A stretch of 64,000 nt of DNA from Fontimicrobium_A sp034506455. Lineage in GTDB: Bacteria > Zhuqueibacterota > Zhuqueibacteria > Residuimicrobiales > Krinioviventaceae. The notes under the pieces were generated by a model, which was given only the letters and a program-made list of their open reading frames with translations, ran no database searches and was not told where the DNA came from. The stretch lies in assembly GCA_034506455.1 (NCBI GenBank), contig JAPDPN010000002.1, positions 1 through 64,000 on the forward strand, in the 5' to 3' direction. Below, in pieces: positions 30,446-39,245 of this stretch; the stretch's first letter is position 1, and each line of letters begins with the position of its first letter. Position numbers and translations under genes: made by a program.

Positions 30446-31975
30446 TTACCCTTTGCTTTTCGATTCTGATGCGCTGTAGAGCTTGTTATGCGCATGGATG
30501 TAGGCACGAATGCCCGCCTCGATGACGTCCGTGCCGGTACCGCGACCGACGAATTTGCGGCCGTTCTCGGTGATGGTAACGTGAACTTCACCCATGGCAT
30601 TTCTGCCGCCGGTAAGCGCCTGCAGCGAAAATTCAAGCAGCTTGACCGGCCGTCCTATGATTTTGTCGATGGCCGCAAAGGCCGCGTCTATGGGACCGTC
30701 GCCGACGGCGGCATCCTGAACAACCTGGTCACCAATGCGCAGCCCAATGGTGGCCGTCGGCACAGTATGGTTGCCGCTGAGGATATGGAAATACTCCAAC
30801 CGATAAACTTCCTCGATCGTCTGGGCCTCTTCGCTGACCAGTGCCTCGAGATCCGCATCGAACACTTCTTTCTTCTTATCGGCAATTTCCAAGAAGCGTT
30901 TGTAGATGCGGTCGATTTTCTCCTGGCTCAGCGAATAACCCAGGTCTTCCAGCCGCTTTTTTAGACCGTGCCGCCCGGAATGGCGACCCAAAACGATTTT
31001 CGTCTCTCCCCAACCGACTTCTGCAGGATTCATGATCTCGTATGTTGCCGCATCTTTGATCATGGCATCCTGATGGATACCCGATTCGTGCGCAAAGGCG
31101 TTGGCGCCGACAACCGCCTTATTGGGTTGAACAGGAATGCCGGTAAGATTGCTTACCAGCCTGCTGGTTTTGACGATCTCTTCGTAACGAATGCCCGTCG
31201 TCTTTTGATAAAAATCATAGCGGGTCTTTAGCGCCATCACCACCTCTTCCAGCGAAGCGTTTCCGGCACGCTCGCCGATGCCGTTGATGGTGACTTCAAC
31301 CTGCTGCGCGCCGTTGCGCACCGCCGCCAGCGTATTTGCCGTCGCCAACCCCAAATCGTTGTGACAATGAACGCTCAGCACCGCCTTGTGAATGTTCGGC
31401 ACGTTTTGAAAGATCTCGCGAATCAGCTGTCCAAACTCCTCGGGGTTGCTGTAACCGACGGTATCCGGAATGTTGATGGTCGTAGCACCGGCGTCGATGG
31501 CCGCTTGGATGATGCGAAATAGAAAGGGCTTTCCGGTTCGCGAAGAATCCTCCGGCGAAAACTCGATGTCGGAAAAGTACTTTTTGGCCCGCGTTATGCC
31601 CTGAATGGCCATTTCCAAAACTTCTTCCTCGCTCTTGCGGAATTTTTTATCGAGGTGTATTTTGGACGTGGCGATAAAGGTATGGATGCGGGGTTTGGCC
31701 GCTTTTTCGAGGGCGGCGGCTGCTTTGTCGATGTCCAAGTCGACGCAGCGCGCCAAGCCGCAGATAACAGGCTCCCGAACTTGTTCGGCAATCACCTTTA
31801 CGGCTTCAAACTGGGCATCCGAAGAAACAGGAAAGCCCGCTTCGATGACGTCGACGTTCAGCTTGGCCAACTGATGGGCAATAGCCAGCTTTTGTTCCAC
31901 GCTCAAAGCTGCACCCGGGCACTGCTCTCCGTCGCGCAGCGTCGTGTCAAATACAATAATGCGTTGGTCGCTCAT
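30446..31975 (-). CDS. leuA: 2-isopropylmalate synthase
   Basis: A 509-residue enzyme that condenses acetyl-CoA with 2-oxoisovalerate as the first committed leucine step. FDTTLRDGEQCPGAAL, the SVHCHNDLGLATANTLAAV metal-site segment and NGIGERAGNASLEEVVMAL are all present, and a C-terminal LeuA dimer domain (TATIGLRIGDQVVQDAAVGDGP) is complete. The usual length and the GEQCPGA signature separate it from the neighbouring citramalate synthase. AAAGGTG precedes the ATG. It lies ten bases after ilvC. Leucine feedback through the C-terminal domain is normal for the family. Confidence 0.96.
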   Translation of the reverse strand: MSDQRIIVFDTTLRDGEQCPGAALSVEQKLAIAHQLAKLNVDVIEAGFPVSSDAQFEAVKVIAEQVREPVICGLARCVDLDIDKAAAALEKAAKPRIHTFIATSKIHLDKKFRKSEEEVLEMAIQGITRAKKYFSDIEFSPEDSSRTGKPFLFRIIQAAIDAGATTINIPDTVGYSNPEEFGQLIREIFQNVPNIHKAVLSVHCHNDLGLATANTLAAVRNGAQQVEVTINGIGERAGNASLEEVVMALKTRYDFYQKTTGIRYEEIVKTSRLVSNLTGIPVQPNKAVVGANAFAHESGIHQDAMIKDAATYEIMNPAEVGWGETKIVLGRHSGRHGLKKRLEDLGYSLSQEKIDRIYKRFLEIADKKKEVFDADLEALVSEEAQTIEEVYRLEYFHILSGNHTVPTATIGLRIGDQVVQDAAVGDGPIDAAFAAIDKIIGRPVKLLEFSLQALTGGRNAMGEVHVTITENGRKFVGRGTGTDVIEAGIRAYIHAHNKLYSASESKSKG

Positions 31976-31985
31976 AACGACACCT

Positions 31986-32975
31986 TTATTTTTTGAGCCA
32001 GCTCATCATTTTGCGAAGTTCCGCGCCTACTTTTTCGATCGGATCTTCTTTCAAAAGCTGACGATAGCGGTTGAACTTGGGTCCGTTGGCACGATTTTCC
32101 AAAATCCATTCCGTGGCAAACGTTCCGTCTTGGATGTCCTGCAAAAGCTTTTTCATTGCTTTTTTGCTCTCCTCACCGATGACCATTGGGCCTTTGACCA
32201 GACCGCCGTATTCGGCCGTGTCGCTGACCGAGTAGTACATCCAGCCGAGGCCGCCTTCGTAAATCAAATCGACGATGAGCTTGACCTCGTGCAGGCATTC
32301 AAAGTAGGCCATTTCGGGCTGATAACCGGCATCGACCAAAGTCTTGAAACCGGCGCGAATGAGTTCCGTCAATCCGCCGCACAAAACCGCCTGCTCGCCA
32401 AAGAGGTCGGTCTCGGTCTCTTCCTTAAAGGTGGTTTCGATAACGCCTGCGCGCGTGCCGCCGATGCCTTTGGCATAAGCCAACGACAACTCTTTAGCCT
32501 TGCCGGTGGCGTTTTGGTAAACGGCAATCAAACAGGGGACGCCGTTGCCGGCTTCGTACTGCCGACGCACCAGATGCCCCGGTCCCTTTGGAGCAATCAT
32601 AATGACGTCGATGGTCTGCGGCGGCACGATTTGATTGTAGTGAATATTAAAGCCGTGCGCAAAAGCCAGAGCCTTCCCAGGCGTCAGATGCGGCAGCAGA
32701 TCGTTTTGATACACCATCGGCTGAATCTGATCAGGCACCAGCATCATGATAACATCGGCGCTCTTGGCCGCTTCGCTGTTCAATTTGACGGTCAGTCCGG
32801 CATCCTCGGCTTTTTTACGGTCGGGATTTCCTTCATTCAAACCCACCACCACGTTGATGCCGCTGTCCTTTAAATTTAGGGCGTGTGCATGCCCCTGGCT
32901 GCCGTAACCGATGATCGCAACCGTCTTTCCTTTCAGCAGACCCAGGTCTGCGTCCTGATCATAGTAAAGCTTCAT
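31986..32975 (-). CDS. ilvC: Ketol-acid reductoisomerase (short, class I)
   Basis: A 329-residue enzyme that isomerises and reduces acetolactate or acetohydroxybutyrate for valine, leucine and isoleucine synthesis. The Rossmann motif GYGSQGHAHALNLKDSG and the knotted C-terminal domain (GGLTELIRAGFKTLVDAGY, AYFECLHEVKLIVDLIYEGG with its metal-binding acids) are clear. The length is that of the class I form. In the beta2-alphaB loop, VVGLNEGNPDRKKAE lacks the Arg/Ser pair typical of strict NADPH enzymes, so NADH use is possible but unproven. It stands between ilvN and leuA in the operon. Confidence 0.96.
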   Translation of the reverse strand: MKLYYDQDADLGLLKGKTVAIIGYGSQGHAHALNLKDSGINVVVGLNEGNPDRKKAEDAGLTVKLNSEAAKSADVIMMLVPDQIQPMVYQNDLLPHLTPGKALAFAHGFNIHYNQIVPPQTIDVIMIAPKGPGHLVRRQYEAGNGVPCLIAVYQNATGKAKELSLAYAKGIGGTRAGVIETTFKEETETDLFGEQAVLCGGLTELIRAGFKTLVDAGYQPEMAYFECLHEVKLIVDLIYEGGLGWMYYSVSDTAEYGGLVKGPMVIGEESKKAMKKLLQDIQDGTFATEWILENRANGPKFNRYRQLLKEDPIEKVGAELRKMMSWLKK

Positions 32976-33019
32976 GGTAAAAATCTCCTCAAGTTTGTGA
33001 AGTGCAGTCCAACAGCTTA

Positions 33020-33508
33020 TTAACCAATTTTTTTGGATTCCCGCAACATGGCGATGGGCCCGGTTCGGGCCGCTTCTTTGATTCCGAACGGCCGCATGGT
33101 TTCTAAAAATGCTTCCACTTTGGCCTCTGAGCCGACCATTTCCATGGTCATGCTTTTCGGGCTGATGTCAACCACTTTGGCGCCGAAAATTTCATTGATC
33201 TGCTGTACCTCTCCGCGCTTGTTTGGAGGACAGTTGACGCGCACCAGAGCGAGTTCTCTTTCGACATAATAGTTTTTCGTCACGTCGACGACGCGAATGA
33301 CGTCGATCAGTTTGTTGAGCTGCTTGTTGACCTGTTCGATGATTGCGTCATCGCCGCGCACAACAAGGGTCATGCGCGAGATCTCTTTCGATTCGGTGTC
33401 CGCTACGGACAGGCTTTCAATGTTGAATCCGCGGGCGCTGAACAGTCCGGCGATTCGTGCCAGTACGCCGGCATTGTTCTCCACTTCGACGTTGATAATG
33501 TGTCGCAT
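33020..33508 (-). CDS. ilvN: Acetolactate synthase, small regulatory subunit
   Basis: A 162-residue regulatory subunit with an N-terminal ACT domain (HIINVEVENNAGVLARIAGLFSARGFNIESLSV) that binds the feedback amino acid, usually valine, and a C-terminal domain (VVDISPKSMTMEMVG) that contacts the catalytic subunit. Its ATG overlaps the stop codon of ilvB by one base (TAATG), which points to translational coupling and equal production of the two subunits. Confidence 0.96.
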   Translation of the reverse strand: MRHIINVEVENNAGVLARIAGLFSARGFNIESLSVADTESKEISRMTLVVRGDDAIIEQVNKQLNKLIDVIRVVDVTKNYYVERELALVRVNCPPNKRGEVQQINEIFGAKVVDISPKSMTMEMVGSEAKVEAFLETMRPFGIKEAARTGPIAMLRESKKIG

Positions 33509-35244
33509 TAGGCCATCCCTCTGATCATTTCGTTAAGCGGCGCCCCTGCCGGCACCATTGGATAGACGTTTTCTTCTTTATCGATCTTGAATTCAACAAA
33601 CACCGGCCCCGGCGTGCTGAATGCTTTTTCCAACGTCGGCCTGACGTCTTCCGGCTTTTCAGCGTAAAACCCGTGCGCGCTGTAAGCCTCGGCCAACTTG
33701 ACGAAATCGGGCACATAAAAGTCGGGGCAGGGAGCGTTTTCCAAACCTGTGCAGACCTTGGGGCAAAATTTGCTCTTGCGCAGACAAGTATTGGAAAAGC
33801 GCCGGTTGTAAAACATACCCTGCCACTGCCGAACCATGCCGAGCGACTGATTGTTGAAAATGATCACTTTAACGGGAATATTATAAAGAACAGCGGTAGC
33901 CAGTTCCTGAATATTCATCTGAATGCTTCCGTCTCCTGCCATATCGATAACCAGCTTATCCGGCCGTGCGATCTGAGCGCCGATCGCCGCCGGGAAACCG
34001 TATCCCATAGTTCCCAATCCGCCGGAACTGAGGAAGGTTCTCGGCTCGACGAAATCATAGAACTGCGCCGTCCACATCTGATGCTGCCCCACCTCGGTGG
34101 CGATGATTGCTTCGTGTTTGACCATTTCGGCAACGGTCTGCACCACCATTTGCGGCTGAATTTTGCCGTTTTCGCGATAATAAAGCGGGTAATTCTTTTT
34201 CCACTCTTTGATCTGCTCCATCCATTCGCGATGCTTTTTAGGTTCGACGATTCGTAAAAGCTCAGCGAGCACCGCCTTCACGTCGCCGACCACGGGAAGC
34301 TTGACCTGCACGTTCTTTCGAATGGTCGTCGGATCGATGTCGATGTGAACGATTTCCGCTTTGGGCGCAAATTTTTCCACTTTGCCCGTCACGCGGTCAT
34401 CGAATCGTGCGCCGACGGCAATCAACAGATCACACTCCTGCACCGCATAATTCGCATAGACGGTGCCGTGCATACCAAGCATCTTGAGTGACCGCTCGTC
34501 GGTTTCGGGAAAAATGCCGAGCCCCATCAGCGTCGTGGTGACCGGGATATCACACTTTTCGGCCAGTTCGCGAATTTCTTCGGCGGCCCCGCTGCTGACG
34601 GCTCCGCCGCCCACGTAAAGTACCGGCCGAGACGCTCTTTTGATTTCCTCTGCCACTTTTTTGATCTGTTGCGGATGACCTTGAACCGTCGGCTTGTAAC
34701 TGCGAATTTCGATGCTTTCGGGATAAGGGACGGTGGTTCGCGCCTGCTGGACATTTTTCGGCACATCGACCAGGACCGGTCCGGGGCGGCCGCTGGTGGC
34801 AATGTAAAAAGCAGCCTTGAGAATACGCGGCAGCTCGTCAACCGACTGGACGAGGAAATTGTGTTTGGTTATCGACCGGGTTATGCCGACAATGTCGGCT
34901 TCCTGAAAGGCGTCGTTACCGATCAAATGAGTCGGCACTTGGCCGGTAATGGCGATGACAGGGATCGAATCCATATAGGCAGTCGCCAGGCCGGTGACAA
35001 TATTGGTGGCGCCGGGGCCGGAAGTCGTGATGACCACGCCGGGTTTACCGGAGGCCCGCGCATAGCCGTCGGCTGCATGGCAGGCGGCCTGCTCGTGCCG
35101 CGTTAGGAAAAAGGGCACGTCCGCCGAATAAAGCTTGTCGAAAACGTCGATAATTGATCCCCCAGGATAGCCGAAAACAGCACCGACCTTTTCCTGTTGG
35201 AGAGCGTGAATGATCATCTCTGCGCCGGTCATTGCGTTCTTCAT
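33508..35244 (-). CDS. ilvB: Acetolactate synthase, large catalytic subunit
   Basis: A 578-residue thiamine-diphosphate enzyme making acetolactate or acetohydroxybutyrate. The catalytic Glu is at about residue 51 (RHEQAACHAADGYARA), the FAD-binding central domain is intact, and the ThDP/Mg motif is GDGSIQMNIQELATAV with IIFNNQSLGMVRQWQ. Between RRFSNT and VPDFVKLAEAY there is an insertion with four cysteines (Cys487, 494, 498 and 506) in the C-terminal ThDP domain, where most AHAS enzymes have a short loop. It is the first gene of the ilv-leu-cimA operon, which also has a long leader upstream holding a strong inverted repeat. Confidence 0.96.
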   Translation of the reverse strand: MKNAMTGAEMIIHALQQEKVGAVFGYPGGSIIDVFDKLYSADVPFFLTRHEQAACHAADGYARASGKPGVVITTSGPGATNIVTGLATAYMDSIPVIAITGQVPTHLIGNDAFQEADIVGITRSITKHNFLVQSVDELPRILKAAFYIATSGRPGPVLVDVPKNVQQARTTVPYPESIEIRSYKPTVQGHPQQIKKVAEEIKRASRPVLYVGGGAVSSGAAEEIRELAEKCDIPVTTTLMGLGIFPETDERSLKMLGMHGTVYANYAVQECDLLIAVGARFDDRVTGKVEKFAPKAEIVHIDIDPTTIRKNVQVKLPVVGDVKAVLAELLRIVEPKKHREWMEQIKEWKKNYPLYYRENGKIQPQMVVQTVAEMVKHEAIIATEVGQHQMWTAQFYDFVEPRTFLSSGGLGTMGYGFPAAIGAQIARPDKLVIDMAGDGSIQMNIQELATAVLYNIPVKVIIFNNQSLGMVRQWQGMFYNRRFSNTCLRKSKFCPKVCTGLENAPCPDFYVPDFVKLAEAYSAHGFYAEKPEDVRPTLEKAFSTPGPVFVEFKIDKEENVYPMVPAGAPLNEMIRGMA

Positions 35245-35356
35245 AGAACTCCCTTTAATGAAGTTAAACCCAAGACCGCCTATATTACACTCTTGCCTAA
35301 TGGTGCGAGAGGATTGCCGAAAAGAATTTAAAAGGGGACTGTATGAGTTGGGCTTG

Positions 35357-35392
35357 CCTCTTGCACCACGCTTTGCTTAGCGGAGCAAGAGG
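35357..35392. repeat. Inverted repeat in the ilv operon leader
   Basis: Outer arms CCTCTTGC (35357-35364) and GCAAGAGG (35385-35392) enclose inner arms CGCT (35369-35372) and AGCG (35379-35382) around a 6-base loop. No T run follows on either strand, so it is not a terminator. It could be an operator or a structured leader RNA about 115 bases before ilvB. Confidence 0.6.
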
Positions 35393-35615
35393 GTAATAAT
35401 GACGAGGCCTAATAGGAGTAAATGGACATCGACAAGATTCTCTATGAACCGGAAAATCTCACTATTTTTCCGGCTGCCGCCTTCGAAAAAGACCGGTTTT
35501 ACTCTTGCGTCTATCAACTTTTGAATCCTGTTCGTATCCGAGACAAAGTAAATGAAAAAGAGAAAAATGTCAAGCGAAAATTCACTCAACACAAGATTCT
35601 CTCACGATTAAGCGT

Positions 35616-35644
35616 TTGATAAAGAGCACTTTTTTGGTTACATT
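35616..35644 (+). promoter_or_regulatory. Candidate metH promoter
   Basis: TTGATA (35616-35621), a 17-bp spacer and TACATT (35639-35644). It would give a very short leader of about 15 bases before the metH ATG, which has GAGGAG upstream. Confidence 0.55.
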
Positions 35645-35665
35645 TCAGGAACTTGAGGAGTCGGC

Positions 35666-38600
35666 ATGTCTTTTTTTGAACGCTTACAAAAAGGATTGAT
35701 CCTATTCGACGGGGCCATGGGCACCCAAATCCATGCGCTGCAAATTACAGAAGAAGAGTGGGCTGCGCATCACGGTTGCCCGGAGATTCTCAATCTTACC
35801 GCTCCGCAAAAGATCCAACGAATTCACGAGGCATACCTGGCTGCCGGCGCCGATGTGATCGAAACCAACACCTTCGGCGCAAATCGCATAGTTTTGACAG
35901 AATTCGACCTGCAGGATCGGGTCGAGGAGATAAACCGCGCCGCCGCCGAAATCGCCAGACAAGCCGCTGATCGCTTTTCCGACTCTAAACCGCGCTTCGT
36001 CGCGGGCTCGATCGGCCCAGGAACAAAGCTTCCCAGCCTCGGCCAAGTCGATTTCGACACTCTGTACGAGTCCTATGCAGCGCAGGCGCGCGGCTTGATT
36101 CAGGGCGGGGTCGACCTGTTCGTCATTGAAACCTGTCAGGATTTGCTGCAGATCAAGGCAGCGTTGACGGCGGTGCAGGACGAAATGCAGCGCGCGGGAG
36201 TCCATTTGCCGCGCGCCGTGACCATCACCGTGGAAACGACCGGCACCATGCTCGTCGGCAGCGACGTCAGCGCGGCTCTTGCCGCCCTGGCGCCGTATGA
36301 ACTCGAGATTTTCGGCATGAACTGCGCCACCGGCCCCGAAGCCATGCGCCCGTTTGTCAAGCAAATCTGCGAAGCATTCCCCGGCGTCGTGATGGTACAG
36401 CCGAACGCCGGCATGCCGCAAATGGTCGACGGGCATTTGGTCTATACTCTGTCGATCGAAGAGTATGTAACGGTCCTTTCCAGCTTTATTCAAGAGTACG
36501 GCGTGAAAATTGTCGGCGGATGCTGCGGGACGACGCCGGATTTTATTCGTGCCATGGCCGAACGTTTACCGTACCTTGCGGCGGCGGAACGGCAGCCGAT
36601 TTTTAGACCCGCTTTGGCATCCTTATTTACGGCCCAGGAAATACGCCAGGATCCGCCGCCCTTTTTTGTCGGCGAGCGTTCCAACACCAACGGCTCTAAG
36701 CAGTTCAGGGAACGCCTTTTGGCGGAGGATTGGGACGCCATCGTCGAAATTTCGCGCGAACAGGAACGCACCGGCGCACACGGCCTCGACCTCTGCGTCG
36801 CTTATACAGGGCGCGATGAAGTCGCCGATATGACCCGAGCCGTCAGCCGCATTGTGACGCAGGTGAATCTGCCGATTTTCATCGACTCGACTGATGTCAA
36901 GGTCATCGAGGCGGCCCTCAAGCTGATCGGCGGCCGACCGGTCATTAATTCCATCAATCTGGAGGACGACGAAGAGCGGGCGCACCGCATCTGCCGTCTG
37001 GCCAAGCGCTACGGCGCGGCTCTCGTTTCCCTTACCATCGACGAGAGCGGCATGGCGAAAACCGTCGAGCAAAAAATCGCCGTCGCAAAGCGGCTTTACG
37101 ACATTGCCGTGCGACAAAACGGCCTTCGACCCTACGATTTGATTTTCGATCCTCTCACCTTTACCCTCGGCAGCGGCGATGAAACCCTGCGCGACGCCGC
37201 GATCCAAACGCTCGAAGGCATTCGCCGTATCAAGCAGGAACTGCCCGGGGTTTTTACCTTGCTCGGCGTTTCCAATATCTCTTTCGGGCTCAATCCGGAA
37301 TCGCGCGAGGTGCTCAATTCCGTCTTTCTTGCCGAAGCGGTCAAGGCAGGATTGGATGCCGCCATCGTCAACGTCAAAAAGATCATTCCCTTGTACCAAA
37401 TCGATGCGGAAGATATCCGGATCTGCCTTGATTTGATCTACAACCGGGGCGAAACTCCTCTGCTCGACTTTATTCGCCATTTCGAAAAAAGGAACGGCCG
37501 AGGCGAAGAAGCTGCGGCCGAGGAACCGCTCTCTTTGGAGGAAAAAGTCAAACAGCACATCATTCAAGGCAACCGCTCCGGATTGGAAGAGCTGCTAAAA
37601 GCGGCGCTTGCAGAGCATCGCGCCGTCGATATTATCAACCGGTGGCTGATTCCGGCCATGAAAACCGTCGGCGACCTGTTCGGCGCCGGAAAAATGCAGC
37701 TCCCGTTTGTTCTGCAATCCGCCGAAGCGATGAAGCACGCGGTGGGCATCCTCGAGCCGTTTATGGAAAAGAGCGACGTGCAGACACGCACCAGCCTGGT
37801 CTTGGCTACCGTGCGCGGCGACGTACACGACATCGGCAAGAATCTGGTGGACATTATTCTGAGCAACAACGGCTTTAAGGTATATAATCTCGGAATCAAG
37901 TGCGAAATAGACACCATGCTGCAAAAGGCGGATGAAGTCGGCGCCGACGCCATCGGCATGAGCGGCCTGCTGGTCAAGTCGACGGTTGTCATGAAGGAAA
38001 ATCTGGAAGTTATGCGGCAGCGCGGCTATAAAATCCCGGTTTTACTCGGGGGCGCCGCATTGACCCGCAGTTACGTCGATCAGGTCTGTTCGCCCATCCT
38101 CGATGCGCCGGTCGTTTATTGCGAAGACGCCTTTGAAGGCCTTAAAGTGATGAATCTGCTGAAGGAAGGCAAGCTTTCGTCTTTGTTCGGAGGCGGAAAC
38201 AAAAAAGAGAAAAGATCCGAAAGTAAGCCCTTGATGCAGGAAGCGGAGCCCCTTCGCTTCGATCACGACATCCCCGTACCACCGTTTTGGGGCAGCCGCG
38301 TCATTGAGGATATTGATTTAAAGACCGTATTTTCATTCCTAACCGAGCCCGTTCTCTTCCGCGGGCGTTGGGGTTACCGACGAGGCACCTTAAGCCGTGA
38401 AGAGTATGATCGATTGATCGAAGAACAGGTCCGGCCCCAATTCGAACTGCTGAAGGAAAAATGCATCGCAGAAAAACTGCTGGAGCCCAAGGTGGTATAC
38501 GGCTATTTCCCCTGCAATCGCCAGGGCGACGACGTAATCATCTTTGATCCGAAAACCGACACCGAAGTTCTGCGCTTCCACTTTCCAAGGCAGAAAAAGC

Positions 38601-39064
38601 CGCCGTATCGCTCCATCGCCGACTTTTTTCTTCCGCTAGAAAGCGGGCGCCACGACATCATGCCGATGCAGATTGCGACCGTCGGCAGCCGCGCCTCGGA
38701 ATATGCTCAACGCCTTTATGAAAACAATGCCTATAAGGATTACCTGCTCTTTCACGGTCTTTCGGTGGAAAGTGCGGAAGCTCTGGCCGAATACTGGCAC
38801 AAACAAATACGCCTGGAACTGAACATTGCTGCGGAAGACGGGACGACCATGGAAGAGCTGGTGGTGCAAAAGTATCGCGGTTCACGGTACAGCTTCGGTT
38901 ACCCCGCTTGTCCGGATCTTTACGGCAACCGCCAAATTGCACAGCTTCTGTCTCCGGAACGCATCGGCGTTCAGCTGACCGAGGAAGACCAGATGATACC
39001 GGAACAAACAACCAGCGCTTTCATTGTGCATCATCCGCAGGCAAAATATTTTTCTTTGGAATAA
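35666..39064 (+). CDS. metH: Cobalamin-dependent methionine synthase
   Basis: A 1132-residue four-module enzyme that moves a methyl group from methyl-tetrahydrofolate to homocysteine. Residues 1-300 form the homocysteine domain with zinc ligands in MNCATGPE and GGCCGTTPD. The pterin domain follows (GERSNTNGSKQFRE, GLDLCVAYTGRDE). Next are the cobalamin cap and the B12-binding domain, with His721 of DVHDIGKNLV as the lower axial ligand. The activation domain spans about 870-1132 (RGRWGYRRG, YFPCNRQGDD, EYWHKQIR) and binds AdoMet for repair of oxidised cofactor. All modules are complete; E. coli MetH is about 1227 residues. A rubredoxin gene follows 22 bp later. Confidence 0.97.
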   Translation: MSFFERLQKGLILFDGAMGTQIHALQITEEEWAAHHGCPEILNLTAPQKIQRIHEAYLAAGADVIETNTFGANRIVLTEFDLQDRVEEINRAAAEIARQAADRFSDSKPRFVAGSIGPGTKLPSLGQVDFDTLYESYAAQARGLIQGGVDLFVIETCQDLLQIKAALTAVQDEMQRAGVHLPRAVTITVETTGTMLVGSDVSAALAALAPYELEIFGMNCATGPEAMRPFVKQICEAFPGVVMVQPNAGMPQMVDGHLVYTLSIEEYVTVLSSFIQEYGVKIVGGCCGTTPDFIRAMAERLPYLAAAERQPIFRPALASLFTAQEIRQDPPPFFVGERSNTNGSKQFRERLLAEDWDAIVEISREQERTGAHGLDLCVAYTGRDEVADMTRAVSRIVTQVNLPIFIDSTDVKVIEAALKLIGGRPVINSINLEDDEERAHRICRLAKRYGAALVSLTIDESGMAKTVEQKIAVAKRLYDIAVRQNGLRPYDLIFDPLTFTLGSGDETLRDAAIQTLEGIRRIKQELPGVFTLLGVSNISFGLNPESREVLNSVFLAEAVKAGLDAAIVNVKKIIPLYQIDAEDIRICLDLIYNRGETPLLDFIRHFEKRNGRGEEAAAEEPLSLEEKVKQHIIQGNRSGLEELLKAALAEHRAVDIINRWLIPAMKTVGDLFGAGKMQLPFVLQSAEAMKHAVGILEPFMEKSDVQTRTSLVLATVRGDVHDIGKNLVDIILSNNGFKVYNLGIKCEIDTMLQKADEVGADAIGMSGLLVKSTVVMKENLEVMRQRGYKIPVLLGGAALTRSYVDQVCSPILDAPVVYCEDAFEGLKVMNLLKEGKLSSLFGGGNKKEKRSESKPLMQEAEPLRFDHDIPVPPFWGSRVIEDIDLKTVFSFLTEPVLFRGRWGYRRGTLSREEYDRLIEEQVRPQFELLKEKCIAEKLLEPKVVYGYFPCNRQGDDVIIFDPKTDTEVLRFHFPRQKKPPYRSIADFFLPLESGRHDIMPMQIATVGSRASEYAQRLYENNAYKDYLLFHGLSVESAEALAEYWHKQIRLELNIAAEDGTTMEELVVQKYRGSRYSFGYPACPDLYGNRQIAQLLSPERIGVQLTEEDQMIPEQTTSAFIVHHPQAKYFSLE

Positions 39065-39086
39065 AAGCGAGAAAAAGGAAAGCGTC

Positions 39087-39245
39087 GTGGAAAAATTTAT
39101 CTGCACCAACTGCGGCTATGTCTATGACCCGGCGCAAGGCGACCCGGAAAACGGAATCCCGCCGGGAACGGCATTCGAAGATCTGCCGGAGGATTGGATT
39201 TGCCCGGTTTGCTATGTCGGCAAGGATCAGTTCGACCCGCTATAA
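39087..39245 (+). CDS. Rubredoxin
   Basis: A 52-residue one-iron electron carrier. Two CxxC pairs hold the Fe(SCys)4 centre: CTNCGYVYDP near residue 6 and CPVCYVGKDQF near 39. The GDPENGIPPGTAFEDLPEDW middle is the classic rubredoxin sequence, and the size is exact for the family. The start is GTG with AAGGA seven bases upstream; the frame is open earlier inside metH but those residues are not part of the fold. It lies 22 bp after metH on the same strand with no terminator between. Its stop overlaps the end of cutC on the other strand by six bases. Confidence 0.95.
   Translation: MEKFICTNCGYVYDPAQGDPENGIPPGTAFEDLPEDWICPVCYVGKDQFDPL

Larger units (their letters stand above)
35245..35665. other. 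421-bp space between divergent ilvB and metH: leaders, one inverted repeat, one promoter
   Basis: Control region of two divergent amino-acid gene sets. It holds a large inverted repeat at 35357-35392, a smaller imperfect one near 35290-35315 (CTCTTGCC with GCGAGAG) that shares the CTCTTGC/GCAAGAG motif, and a metH promoter at 35616. Two short open frames (65 and 71 codons, opposite strands) overlap each other. They lack ribosome sites and family resemblance, so no gene is called. No T-box, SAM or cobalamin riboswitch consensus was recognised. Confidence 0.6.

Noticed and set aside
35377..35619. Two short opposite-strand open frames (71 and 65 codons) between ilvB and metH
   Set aside because: They overlap each other, lack ribosome sites, have no family resemblance, and one contains the inverted repeat of the ilv leader.
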